From JAQUGA01 sp964521105 (GTDB lineage: Bacteria > Bacteroidota > Bacteroidia > Bacteroidales > WCHB1-69), in assembly GCA_964521105.1 (NCBI GenBank), contig CAZFPO010000001.1, positions 1 to 64,000 of the forward strand: a stretch of 64,000 bases of DNA, in the 5' to 3' direction. Each line of letters starts with the position of its first letter. The first letter of the stretch is position 1. The notes under the pieces were generated by a model. That model made no database searches. It was not told the DNA's origin and saw only the letters and a program-made list of their open reading frames with translations. Positions 54,372 to 63,440 of this stretch are shown piece after piece. The position numbers were made by a program, and so were the translations under genes.

Positions 54372-54385
54372 GATGATTTTTTTCG

Positions 54386-54393
54386 CAAAGTTA
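54386..54393 (-). promoter_or_regulatory. -7 promoter element of apbE
   Basis: On the minus strand TAACTTTG matches TAnnTTTG, 14 nt before ATG 54371. No TTG at -33. Confidence 0.4.
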
Positions 54394-54449
54394 CTATTTT
54401 ACTTTTGCAAATAAACCTTATTTGAGAATTAGAGAAGAAATGAACTATT

Positions 54450-55388
54450 CTAAAAAATGCTTTTCCGTGAGTGACAGTATGGTATTCCTCCTTTTTTGTC
54501 GTAATATTGTTGATGGTATTTTTCTGCTAGCCAAAAGGTTCCCGCTATAGTTAGTTTTGTAGATACTTTATATTTTTTATCAACCAAAATTTGAATGATT
54601 GATTGTGCCACTGACTTTTGATTGTCGTTTAGGTAAAAAACTTCACTACGGTATTGTTCTCCAACATCTGGTCCTTGACGATTAACTTGTGTAAAATCGT
54701 GTATTTCAAAAAAGAGTTTTAATAAATTTTCGTACGATGTTTTATGGGTATCAAAAATCACACGAATAGCTTCGGCATGCCCCGTATTATTGTAACATAC
54801 ATCATGATAACTTGGATTTTGAGTTTTTCCTCCAATATAACCCACTTCAGTAGATAAAACTCCATTGGTACGTTGAAAATAATATTCTACTCCCCAAAAA
54901 CAACCTCCTGCGAATATGGCTGTATCAAGTTTGGGTTCAACTTTTTTAGGTTCAAAATTCAACGAAATGGAGTTTACGCAATGACGAGTGTTTTTTTCGG
55001 TATATCCTTCGCCTTCAAATACATGACCTAAATGGGCACCACAATTATTACAAACAATTTCTGTTCTACGACCATCTGCATCGAGTACTTTTTTTACTGC
55101 ACCAGGAATTTCATCGTCGAATGAGGGCCAGCCACAATGTGATTCAAATTTATCTTGCGATTTATAAAGTGGGGCATCACAGTTTTTACAAAGATAAATT
55201 CCCTCTTCGGTAGTATATAGGTATTTGCCCGAAAAAGGACGTTCGGTGCCTTTGTAAACAATAACATTTTCTTCGGCTGCGGTAAGTTGTTTTAATGGTT
55301 TCATAATGCTATTTGGTTGTTGTGAACAAGATGTACTTATTTGAGCTATCGTAAAATATAGAATAATACTGAATTTTAAAGTTCTCAT
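54450..55388 (-). CDS. msrBA: MsrB-MsrA fusion lipoprotein (methionine sulfoxide reductase)
   Basis: 312 residues from ATG 55388; a longer frame to 55412 gives a poor signal. Lipobox C21 in ISTSCSQQ. The MsrB domain (about 30-148) has zinc Cys pairs C67/C70 and C113/C116 and catalytic C137 in RHCVNSIS. The MsrA domain starts near 155 with catalytic C163 in GGCFWG. Together they reduce both R- and S-methionine sulfoxide. Order is B then A. The lipidation signal places repair outside the cytoplasm; the reductant is unknown. Confidence 0.92.
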   Translation of the reverse strand: MRTLKFSIILYFTIAQISTSCSQQPNSIMKPLKQLTAAEENVIVYKGTERPFSGKYLYTTEEGIYLCKNCDAPLYKSQDKFESHCGWPSFDDEIPGAVKKVLDADGRRTEIVCNNCGAHLGHVFEGEGYTEKNTRHCVNSISLNFEPKKVEPKLDTAIFAGGCFWGVEYYFQRTNGVLSTEVGYIGGKTQNPSYHDVCYNNTGHAEAIRVIFDTHKTSYENLLKLFFEIHDFTQVNRQGPDVGEQYRSEVFYLNDNQKSVAQSIIQILVDKKYKVSTKLTIAGTFWLAEKYHQQYYDKKGGIPYCHSRKSIF

Positions 55389-55597
55389 GACACAATTTTT
55401 ATATCTAAACAAGTAAATTTGAGAAATGTTTATGGTTAGTCAATATGCTAAATTGAATGATTTCTGATAATAAGCTCTGGTTTTATGATAATTAACGTTT
55501 TTTATTTAACAAATCGCCAAAAAGTAAACTGTTTTTTTTAATTTTGCTTTTCATTATCTATTGATAATTGAGTTTTTTTAATATAAACAGCAGATTT

Positions 55598-56545
55598 GTG
55601 AAGTTTAATCTCAAAAAATTCAATCGTGATTACTGGAATGCTTTTTTTGCAAAATTGCAGAATAAGTATCGGCTCGTGATTATGAATCAAGAGACTTTTG
55701 AAGAAAAGATATCGCTGTCGTTGACTAAAATCAATGTTTTTGTATTAATTACAACGCTATCTTTGTTATTAATTATTTTAACCACTCTAATTATCGCTTA
55801 TACTCCATTAAGAGAATATATTCCTGGATACGCATCGGTTGATTTAAAACGCGATGTATATAAATTGAAGATGAAAGCCGATTCATTATCAAACGATGCC
55901 AACCAAAAGGAAGTTTATTTAACTAATATCCGAAAGATTTTAAATGATGAGGTAATTGATGATGAATCGAACTATTCAAATTCTAATAATTCCGAAACAC
56001 AAAAAGTAGATGTTGACCCCAAATCATTAAATCCATCGGCACAAGATTCAATTTTTAGAAAAGAGGTGGAAAGCCAGATAAAATATTTTGGACAAACCAT
56101 TAATCAAAAAACTGGAAATGGAATCTCTAAGTCTGTTGAGTCCAAAAAGTCAATTAAGGATTTGTTCTTTTTTACTCCCATTATAGGCTACATTTCCAAT
56201 GTTTATAATCCCGCTCAAAATCATTTAGGAATTGATGTTGTTTCGGCACCTAATCAAGCTGTTAAGTCGGTTAAGGAGGGATATGTTATTTTATCGGAGT
56301 GGACGTTGAAAACAGGAAATATCATCGCTATTCAACATTCAAATGATTTAATATCTGTGTATAAACATAATTCGGTATTGTTAAAAAAACAAGGAGATCA
56401 TGTTCAGGCTGGTGAAGCAATAGCTATTGTTGGTAATACAGGTACATTAACTTCGGGAACCCATTTACATTTTGAATTATGGTATAATGGAATTCCGGTT
56501 GATCCTCGAGAGTATATTTCGTTTAAAAAATATACGTTAAAATAA
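55598..56545 (+). CDS. M23 family metallopeptidase (LytM-like)
   Basis: 315 residues from GTG 55598; an upstream in-frame TTG at 55568 is less likely. One membrane segment (about residues 45-70), a coiled-coil-like middle, then a LytM domain with HLGID (HxxxD) and HLHFELW (HxH), so all zinc ligands are present. Predicted to act on peptidoglycan or cell division in the periplasm. dxr and rseP follow; the gap to dxr is 30 nt. Confidence 0.88.
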   Translation: MKFNLKKFNRDYWNAFFAKLQNKYRLVIMNQETFEEKISLSLTKINVFVLITTLSLLLIILTTLIIAYTPLREYIPGYASVDLKRDVYKLKMKADSLSNDANQKEVYLTNIRKILNDEVIDDESNYSNSNNSETQKVDVDPKSLNPSAQDSIFRKEVESQIKYFGQTINQKTGNGISKSVESKKSIKDLFFFTPIIGYISNVYNPAQNHLGIDVVSAPNQAVKSVKEGYVILSEWTLKTGNIIAIQHSNDLISVYKHNSVLLKKQGDHVQAGEAIAIVGNTGTLTSGTHLHFELWYNGIPVDPREYISFKKYTLK

Positions 56546-56575
56546 AAAGCAAATAATCCTCAAACAAAAGTAGCA

Positions 56576-57733
56576 TTGAAAAAAATTGCAATATTAGGTT
56601 CAACAGGTTCAATTGGGATACAAACATTAGAGGTTGTTGATCAACACCCCGATAAATTTCAAATTGAAGTATTAACTGCAAATAAAAATTCTGCACTTTT
56701 AATTCAACAATCGCTCAAATACCAGCCGAATGCGGTTGTTATTGCCGATGAATCAAAGTATGATGAGGTAAAATCTGCATTATCATTAACGGATATAAAG
56801 GTTTTTACAGGAGAATCCTCACTTGCTGATATTGTAAGCATGTCAACCATTGACATAGTGGTGATGGCTTTGGTCGGATATAGTGGATTAAAACCAACCT
56901 ATAATGCCATATTTTCGAATAAACGAATTGCATTGGCAAACAAAGAAGTTTTGGTGGTAGGAGGTGAGCTGATTATGAATTTAATTGGAAAAACAAAATC
57001 TTCCATTTATCCAGTCGACTCCGAACATTCTGCAATTTTTCAATGTTTAGTTGGCGAATCTTTTAATACAATTGATAAGTTCATTTTAACGGCATCGGGT
57101 GGACCATTTCGCACATTTTCATTACAGGAATTAAAAAATGTTACGGTGCAACAAGCCCTAAAACATCCAAATTGGTCGATGGGAGCAAAGGTAACAATTG
57201 ACTCGGCAAGCATGATGAATAAAGGACTTGAAGTAATAGAAGCTCATTGGTTGTTTGGTGTTCCAGTTGATAAAATTGAAGTATTATTACACCCCGAATC
57301 GGTAATTCATTCGATGGTACAATTTGTAGATGGTTCGGTAAAAGCACAAATGGGAGTTCCTGATATGAAACTTCCAATTCTCTATGCCATGAGTTATCCC
57401 GAACGCTTGTCGTTAATTGAAAAACGACTTGATTTATGTGCATATTCTTCGCTGAATTTCGAAAAACCAGATTTTTCTAAATTTAGAAATCTCGAAATTG
57501 CTTACGAAGCAATACGTTTAGGAGGGGTTATTCCATGCGTAATGAATGCAGCCAATGAAATTGCGGTGGAGGCGTTTTTACAAAATAAGATTAAATTTAC
57601 CGATATTCCCGTTTTAATAGAACATTGCATTCAAGGATTTGTTAATATTAAAAATCCAAACATTGACGACTATTTTAATGTAGATAAAGAAATACGAATA
57701 AAAGCAAACGAACAAATAAACAAAATTTTATGA
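56576..57733 (+). CDS. dxr: 1-deoxy-D-xylulose 5-phosphate reductoisomerase
   Basis: 385 residues, NADPH-dependent second step of the MEP isoprenoid pathway. ILGSTGSIGIQTLEV binds NADPH; VDSEHSAIFQ and MNKGLEVIEAHWLF hold the metal and active-site residues. Start is TTG 56576 (TTG AAA AAA ATT GCA); no ATG is available. Overlaps rseP by 4 nt (ATGA). Confidence 0.96.
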   Translation: MKKIAILGSTGSIGIQTLEVVDQHPDKFQIEVLTANKNSALLIQQSLKYQPNAVVIADESKYDEVKSALSLTDIKVFTGESSLADIVSMSTIDIVVMALVGYSGLKPTYNAIFSNKRIALANKEVLVVGGELIMNLIGKTKSSIYPVDSEHSAIFQCLVGESFNTIDKFILTASGGPFRTFSLQELKNVTVQQALKHPNWSMGAKVTIDSASMMNKGLEVIEAHWLFGVPVDKIEVLLHPESVIHSMVQFVDGSVKAQMGVPDMKLPILYAMSYPERLSLIEKRLDLCAYSSLNFEKPDFSKFRNLEIAYEAIRLGGVIPCVMNAANEIAVEAFLQNKIKFTDIPVLIEHCIQGFVNIKNPNIDDYFNVDKEIRIKANEQINKIL

Positions 57734-59046
57734 CAGGATTAATTATGGCTGCCCAGCTCATATTGGGCTTATCGATTTTAGTATTATTGCACGAATTAGG
57801 ACATTTTATTGCTGCCAAATCGTTTGGAATTAAGGTTGAAAAATTTTATCTATTTTTCGATGCCTGGGGTTTTAAACTTTTTAAATTTACGTATAAAGGT
57901 ACTGAATATGGAATAGGTTGGTTGCCTTTGGGTGGTTATGTGAAAATTTCGGGTATGATTGACGAATCGATGGATAAAGAAGCAATGAAATTACCGCCTC
58001 AACCATGGGAATTTCGCTCAAAACCAGCATGGCAACGTTTAATTGTTATGATTGGTGGGGTAACTGTTAATTTAATTTTAGGTGTTATCCTTTTTACGAT
58101 GATTATTTTAGTGTATGAAAAAGAATTTGTGCCAAATACTGCCATCACTAATGGTATTTATCCTTATGAAATTGGTGAACGTGCTGGATTTAAGCCGGGT
58201 GATAAAATATTACAAATTAATGGTAATGATGTGGTTAGATTTAAAGATGCCACATCGCTTTCACTTTTCTTCGGTTCGGAAATTATGGTTGAACGTAACG
58301 GGAAAAATGAAACAATAGTTATTGGTGATGATGGGTATGACGATTTTAAATCTTCGGAAAACAAAATATTGTTTGAACCAAATTTTCAAAATTTCGTAAT
58401 AGATAGTATTGTGCCTGGTAGACCAGCTGATAAAGCCGGTTTTAAAAAAGGCGACCGCATTCTTGCTGTAAATGATACTATTGATGTTCAAAAATGGCCA
58501 AAGTTTACATCAGTAATTGAAAAAAATAGAAATAAAGAGATTTCATTAAAATTTATTAGAAATTCAGTTGATACACAGTTGGTTACATTAGTTGTTGATA
58601 GTGCTGGCATTGGAGTTACTCGACTTTTACCCAATTTACCTACCGAAAAATATAGCTTTGGTCAAGCTATTTATTATGGTTGGAAAGATGCAATGACGAT
58701 GCTTAAAATGAACGTTGTTGGAATGGGTAAAATTTTTAAAGGTAAGGAAAAAGCCACTGAATCGCTTCAGGGTCCAATAGGTATAGCACAAATTTATGGT
58801 GGTGTTTGGAATTGGGGTAAATTTTGGTTTATAACTGGTTTACTCTCGTTGATATTAGCTTTTATGAATATTTTACCTATCCCAGCATTAGATGGAGGGC
58901 ACGTAATCTTTTTAATAATAGAAGTAATTACTGGTAAAAAGTTTTCGGATAAATTTATGGAAAGAGCTCAAATTGTCGGTATGGTTATTCTTCTTTCGTT
59001 AATGGCATTTGCCGTTGGTAATGATATTTTTAGATTGTTTAAATAA
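57730..59046 (+). CDS. rseP: Site-2 protease RseP (zinc metalloprotease)
   Basis: 438 residues. The first membrane segment carries H21-E-L-G-H25, the zinc motif; two PDZ-like domains lie about residues 130-280; the C-terminal NILPIPALDGGHV gives the third ligand. Cleaves membrane-bound signalling proteins. Coupled to dxr by ATGA, an arrangement common in Bacteroidota and Chlorobi. A hairpin follows. Confidence 0.94.
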   Translation: MTGLIMAAQLILGLSILVLLHELGHFIAAKSFGIKVEKFYLFFDAWGFKLFKFTYKGTEYGIGWLPLGGYVKISGMIDESMDKEAMKLPPQPWEFRSKPAWQRLIVMIGGVTVNLILGVILFTMIILVYEKEFVPNTAITNGIYPYEIGERAGFKPGDKILQINGNDVVRFKDATSLSLFFGSEIMVERNGKNETIVIGDDGYDDFKSSENKILFEPNFQNFVIDSIVPGRPADKAGFKKGDRILAVNDTIDVQKWPKFTSVIEKNRNKEISLKFIRNSVDTQLVTLVVDSAGIGVTRLLPNLPTEKYSFGQAIYYGWKDAMTMLKMNVVGMGKIFKGKEKATESLQGPIGIAQIYGGVWNWGKFWFITGLLSLILAFMNILPIPALDGGHVIFLIIEVITGKKFSDKFMERAQIVGMVILLSLMAFAVGNDIFRLFK

Positions 59047-59119
59047 CCATTGTAAATATTTTGAATGATTATTTCCTTTATGCACGATAAAATTATTCCA
59101 AAATAGTAAAAATATTCAA

Positions 59120-59147
59120 GTGGGAGATTTACTTTCAAATCTCCCAC
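59120..59147. repeat. Hairpin after rseP
   Basis: GTGGGAGATTT (59120-59130) and AAATCTCCCAC (59137-59147) pair perfectly over 11 bp around ACTTTC. No T-run follows, so a terminator function is uncertain; it may be another palindromic repeat. Confidence 0.6.
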
Positions 59148-59268
59148 GAGGTTTCAAATCCACAATTTAGATTAAACTTTTATTAAAAAATGTTGTCAAA
59201 AAAAATCTAAAACCAACGCAAGTTTCAAATTAATATATTGTCTGAAGTTCTTGTTATATAAATTTTTT

Positions 59269-61800
59269 ATGAAAAAAATCAGTCTATTTCTAGTTTTACT
59301 ACCCTTAAGTGTAGTGTTATTTTCTCAAAATCATCAAGGTGGAGGAGGTCAAGGAGCCGGAATGTCCGAAGAAATTAAAAAAATGGTAAGCGATACAACG
59401 GGAGTCATTATGGGAATGGTAATGGATGAATCTAGCAGTAAGCCATTAGAATACGCCACTGTTGCTGTTATGAATCCAAAAGATTCCAGCATCATTAGCG
59501 GTGGTATAACAAACGAAAACGGACGTTTTACAGTAGGAAATATCCCATTTGGTAAAATGTTAATTCGTATTGATTTTATTGGTTACAAATCGGTTTGGAT
59601 AAATGATAAAGTCTTAGAAAAAAGCAAACCTGTTATGCCTATTGGTAGAATTAAAATTAAACCATCCGCAAAAATGCTCGAAGGCGTTGAAATTACTGCC
59701 AATAAAGAGATGATTCAAACCAATTTGGATAAAAAAGTTTTTAATGTTTCTCAGGATTTAACCAGTTTAGGCGGAACCGCAGTAGATGTTATGCAAACTA
59801 TTCCTGCCGTTCAAGTGGATATTGACGGCAATGTAAGTATACGAGGAAGTGGTAATATCACTGTTTTAATCGACGGACGTCCTTCAAATTTAACCCTTGA
59901 GCAAATACCTGCCGAAATGATAGAAAGTATCGAGGTTATCACTAATCCTTCGGCTCGCTATGATCCAGATGGAATATCTGGAATTATAAATGTGGTGATG
60001 AAAAAACAGAAACAACATGGTTTTAATGGGATGATTTCGGCAAACATAGGCATTGGTGAGTTTGAAAATAAATGGTTAGCTAATAAGTCCAACATAACTT
60101 TAAATTTAAACTATAGATACGATAAAATTAATGTAAGTTTTAGCTTTGATAATCGAACATTTAATAATAGATTTAAAGGCGGTTTATATAGAAAAACTAG
60201 TTTTCAAAATGAAAATACGGATAGTTTAACTGTTTCTCAACTCGACCAATTAATGAGAGGCGAAATGAACCATTCGAACCAAAATGCAAAAATTGGAGTT
60301 GATTACTTTTTAAATAAATATACTACACTATTTATTAATGCCTCTGCCGGATTTTCAAGTGGGGACCGAGGTTTTGATTTAAATAGTGTCATTAGTAATA
60401 AATATAATACGCCATTTCAGAAATACAATCAACGTTCTGTTTCAGTAGATGATTCTAAAGATTATGAATTTTCTGCTGGGATGAAAAAAACGTTTGAAAC
60501 CAAAGGCAAGGAACTTACCATTGATTTATTTTATTCGCACGATATCGATGATGATGGTGGGGACATTGATCAAGTTTATCTATTGCCAATTAACCGAACT
60601 TATTTTCAAAGTACTGTAAATAACGGAATTAAAAATACCATAAATGCTCAGTTAGATTATGTAACTCCAATTGGCAACGGGGGGCGTTTAGAAACCGGTT
60701 ATAAATTTTCAAATCGACAAGTAGATAATGATTATAAAATGTTTTCTGGTTTTGATGAATTTACTGCAACTATAGATTCTAATCAACTTAATCATTTTGT
60801 ATATACCGATTATCTTCATTCGGCTTATGCTATATATTCGAACACTTTGTTTGGAAAATTAAAATATCAAGGAGGCTTACGAATCGAAAATGCGGACGTT
60901 ATTTCAAATTTGGAATCACAAAATACGGAATACAAACATAATTATTTGAATTTATTCCCAACAGCTCATTTAAAGTATGAGTTTACCGAAAAAAATGCAA
61001 TTCAATTAAGTTATAGCCGTAGAGTAAGTCGACCAAGAACTCATAATCTCAATCCATTTATCGATTATTCTGATCGTTTAAATTTGCAACAAGGCAATCC
61101 GCAACTTGACCCCGAATTTGTAAATTCAATAGAATTGAGCCACTACTTGTATTTTGGTAAAGCATCTTCGATTAATACAACCATTTTTTACCGAAAACGA
61201 ACCGACATAATTACTCGATTAACCACTTTAATTAACGATTCTACAACCATGACAACGTATCAAAACGTAGATAAAAGTACTTCGTATGGTGCCGAATTCG
61301 TTTTTGGGCAAACCATAACAAAGTGGTGGAAATTAAGCCTTACCGGAGCTTTTTATAATAATTCATACAATTCGGTGCTTATTACCGATGCAAATTTAAA
61401 GGATGAATTCAGCTGGAATACTCGCTTAATGTCTATCTTTAGTTTTAATAAAAAAGCAGATTTTCAAGTTATTTTTAACTATCGTTCTCCATCCGTATCC
61501 ATTGGAACATCAGGTTTTGGCAGGTCGGGAGTTGGTCAAGGTGTTATTAAAGAAACATATAGTATGGATTTGGGCGGTAAAGTTAATATTTGGAAAGACA
61601 ATCTTCAACTAAAATTAAGAGTGTCGGACATTTTTGGCTGGTGGAAAATGGAATCTGAAACCAATGCTCCCGGTATTTATTCGTTAACAACTCGTCAACG
61701 TGAAAGCAGAATGATTTGGGTTGGTCTTTCATTTAAAATTAACGACTATAAAGTTAGGCGTGAGAAAAACAACAACGAGGATAATGGTGACGATATGTAA
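59269..61800 (+). CDS. Outer-membrane beta-barrel receptor (TonB-dependent-like)
   Basis: 843 residues from ATG 59269. Signal peptide to about FSQ, then a Gly/Gln-rich linker. A carboxypeptidase-regulatory-like domain (GMVMDESSSKPLEYATVAV...FIGYKS) is followed by a plug domain (TAVDVMQTIPAVQVDIDGNVSIRGSGNITVLIDGRP) and a long beta-barrel. It fits the Bacteroidota OMP beta-barrel family. Transported substrate unknown; no SusD-like partner is adjacent. A lipoprotein gene follows after 13 nt. Confidence 0.85.
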   Translation: MKKISLFLVLLPLSVVLFSQNHQGGGGQGAGMSEEIKKMVSDTTGVIMGMVMDESSSKPLEYATVAVMNPKDSSIISGGITNENGRFTVGNIPFGKMLIRIDFIGYKSVWINDKVLEKSKPVMPIGRIKIKPSAKMLEGVEITANKEMIQTNLDKKVFNVSQDLTSLGGTAVDVMQTIPAVQVDIDGNVSIRGSGNITVLIDGRPSNLTLEQIPAEMIESIEVITNPSARYDPDGISGIINVVMKKQKQHGFNGMISANIGIGEFENKWLANKSNITLNLNYRYDKINVSFSFDNRTFNNRFKGGLYRKTSFQNENTDSLTVSQLDQLMRGEMNHSNQNAKIGVDYFLNKYTTLFINASAGFSSGDRGFDLNSVISNKYNTPFQKYNQRSVSVDDSKDYEFSAGMKKTFETKGKELTIDLFYSHDIDDDGGDIDQVYLLPINRTYFQSTVNNGIKNTINAQLDYVTPIGNGGRLETGYKFSNRQVDNDYKMFSGFDEFTATIDSNQLNHFVYTDYLHSAYAIYSNTLFGKLKYQGGLRIENADVISNLESQNTEYKHNYLNLFPTAHLKYEFTEKNAIQLSYSRRVSRPRTHNLNPFIDYSDRLNLQQGNPQLDPEFVNSIELSHYLYFGKASSINTTIFYRKRTDIITRLTTLINDSTTMTTYQNVDKSTSYGAEFVFGQTITKWWKLSLTGAFYNNSYNSVLITDANLKDEFSWNTRLMSIFSFNKKADFQVIFNYRSPSVSIGTSGFGRSGVGQGVIKETYSMDLGGKVNIWKDNLQLKLRVSDIFGWWKMESETNAPGIYSLTTRQRESRMIWVGLSFKINDYKVRREKNNNEDNGDDM

Positions 61801-61813
61801 AACACGCTGATTA

Positions 61814-62323
61814 ATGAAACATTTATTTTTATTATTTTTCAGTTTTCTTCTGGTATCTTGTACTAATTTAGGAAGTTCGGTTCAGGATACTTCGGATATT
61901 TCGACAGTAAAAAAAAATGCAGATTCAGCTACCGGATATTGGCAAATTCCTGAAAAATCAAGAATGATTTTACGCAAAAATGAAGTTTTTGGACCTGGAG
62001 CTCACCTCTTCTATTTTGACAATAAGTATGTTACAATTTCGTTGGTAACGTTGAAAGATTGGATGTGGAAATCGGAGGATGATTTATACAAATTAGAAGC
62101 TAAATGGGGACATGATAGTTTGTATTATTTGCCTCCTTTCGGTAACTGGACTTATCTGGCAACGTTTGATGGAAATAACTTTTTCACTGTAGTCAACGAC
62201 AGCACATTTACCTATTATAAAGTCGAAAAGGATCAAATCAGTAAGAGCGATAGCTCGATATTAAAATTTAGACAAGTTCACGACTATAATATCAAACCTA
62301 CTGATATGAAACAAAAAAGATAA
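61814..62323 (+). CDS. Lipoprotein of unknown function downstream of the receptor
   Basis: 169 residues, lipobox C16 in LLVSCTNLG. Trp- and Tyr-rich (DWMWKSEDDLYKLEAKWGHDSLYYLPPFGNWTYLA), no recognised domain. Thirteen bases after the receptor gene, so probably co-transcribed; a role at the outer membrane is inferred from this. Confidence 0.7.
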   Translation: MKHLFLLFFSFLLVSCTNLGSSVQDTSDISTVKKNADSATGYWQIPEKSRMILRKNEVFGPGAHLFYFDNKYVTISLVTLKDWMWKSEDDLYKLEAKWGHDSLYYLPPFGNWTYLATFDGNNFFTVVNDSTFTYYKVEKDQISKSDSSILKFRQVHDYNIKPTDMKQKR

Positions 62324-62391
62324 AGAAGTTCAAAATAATTTACTTCTTCATCCTTTTTCAAAGTCCTATTGAGTTTTAAAATAGGGAAATA

Positions 62392-62787
62392 TTATTGTTT
62401 TACAAGTGTAAGTTCTTTCATTTTGGAGTAAATTAACAGATTTCCATTCTTCATTTTATACTTATCGGCATCTAATAGCATGTGGTAAAAATCCATGCTT
62501 TTATTGTCATCGCAACAAATTTTAGTACAAGAAGCGGCATTAATTTTTAATCCATTTTCGGCTGAATAAGTTCCAGTGCATGTGTTTTCGGATAGACTAA
62601 TAGTGTAATTTTTGTTATCTAAAAATTTAATTGATAAATAGCCCGAATTTAGAAATGTACTATCTATTTTATTTCCCGATATATTTTTAACGGACTCAAG
62701 TTTCCATTTTCCAATTAAATCGCGGGTTTGAGAAAAGGAAAAAATAGTTATAAACATAACTGCTGAAAATAATAGAATCTTTTTCAT
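62392..62787 (-). CDS. Secreted lipocalin-like small protein
   Basis: 131 residues. Signal peptide to about FSFSQ. The mature part opens with DLIGKWKLESVKNISG, the common start of small lipocalin-like/META-like beta-barrels in Bacteroidota, and has Cys residues in NTCTGTY and SCTKICCDD. Function unknown. Convergent with the lipoprotein gene. Confidence 0.65.
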   Translation of the reverse strand: MKKILLFSAVMFITIFSFSQTRDLIGKWKLESVKNISGNKIDSTFLNSGYLSIKFLDNKNYTISLSENTCTGTYSAENGLKINAASCTKICCDDNKSMDFYHMLLDADKYKMKNGNLLIYSKMKELTLVKQ

Positions 62788-62946
62788 GGCTTAATTTTTT
62801 AGTGATACGTTTATTAAAATTCAAAACAATTAAATTAATCAAATATTATGCCATATAATACTGAAAATGAAAAGAATAATGTGTTCAAAATGAACTTGCT
62901 AAGCATGATGGGGATATAGTTTTTCATGTTTTGTTACAAATCAAAA

Positions 62947-62999
62947 TCTCACATCGTGGACTCTGATTTGAGATAATTTAGAAACAAAAAATTCAAATT
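62947..62999. repeat. 53-bp direct repeat, left copy
   Basis: Aligns without gaps to 63388-63440 with three differences by eye. The right copy ends at the stop codon of the T9SS gene; this left copy lies 441 bp away and the palindrome cluster is between them. It includes the half-site GACTCTGATTTGAGA of the hairpin family. Confidence 0.85.
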
Positions 63000-63094
63000 C
63001 AGAACAGAATTGTCAATGGTTTTTAAATCAATATTAAACAGCGAATGTATTTAATGATGATTTTTTATTATTTTCTGTGGTTTTTAACAAAACG

Positions 63095-63179
63095 AACACC
63101 GTAGGTGTTTACTGTACATAACCCCCAGATTTATCTGGGGAGTGTAGACAAAACAAAAAAAACAACTCCGTAGGAGTTG
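63095..63179. repeat. Inverted repeats, left group
   Basis: AACACC-GTA-GGTGTT (63095-63109), CCCCAGAT-TT-ATCTGGGG (63123-63140) and CAACTCC-GTA-GGAGTTG (63163-63179). Two share the loop GTA. They look like REP-type elements rather than terminators. Confidence 0.75.
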
Positions 63180-63282
63180 ACCATTTTATCATGAAAAACA
63201 AAAGAAAAGGATTTTTTATAAAAATTCAATATCAAATTATTTTTGTACTTACAAATATGTCCAAACTTTTCATAACATAAGT

Positions 63283-63369
63283 AAACTCTTACAGAGTTTT
63301 TTTCTTATGATTGTTTCATAACCCCCAAATAAATTTGGGGGTTATTCACAGATAACTCCTAACGGAGTT
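63283..63369. repeat. Inverted repeats, right group
   Basis: AAACTCT-TAC-AGAGTTT (63283-63299), ATAACCCCCAAAT (63318-63330) with its perfect 13-bp complement (63333-63345) around AA, and AACTCC-TAAC-GGAGTT (63354-63369). Loops TAC and GTA are complements of one another, so the small units are found in both orientations. Confidence 0.75.
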
Positions 63370-63378
63370 AAAAATTCC

Positions 63379-63410
63379 AAATCAGAGTCTCACATGGTGG
63401 ACTCTGATTT
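63379..63410. repeat. Hairpin repeat, copy F
   Basis: AAATCAGAGTC (63379-63389) and GACTCTGATTT (63400-63410) form a perfect 11-bp stem around TCACATGGTG. Same GAGTC/GACTC core and 10-nt loop length as the copies at 0.27 and 48.4-49.5 kb, but a different loop. Confidence 0.75.
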
Positions 63411-63440
63411 GAGATTATTTAGAAACAAAAATTTCAAATT
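63388..63440. repeat. 53-bp direct repeat, right copy
   Basis: Contains the right arm of hairpin copy F and runs to the stop codon of the T9SS gene; see the left copy at 62947-62999. Confidence 0.85.

Larger units (their letters stand above)
62788..63438. other. 651-nt intergenic region rich in palindromes
   Basis: No gene. It contains two copies of a 53-bp direct repeat and at least six short inverted repeats, listed separately. A putative promoter for the leftward lipocalin-like gene was not found. Confidence 0.6.

Noticed and set aside
63095..63410. CRISPR array
   Set aside because: The repeats are short, different from each other and irregularly spaced; no constant repeat-spacer unit and no cas gene.
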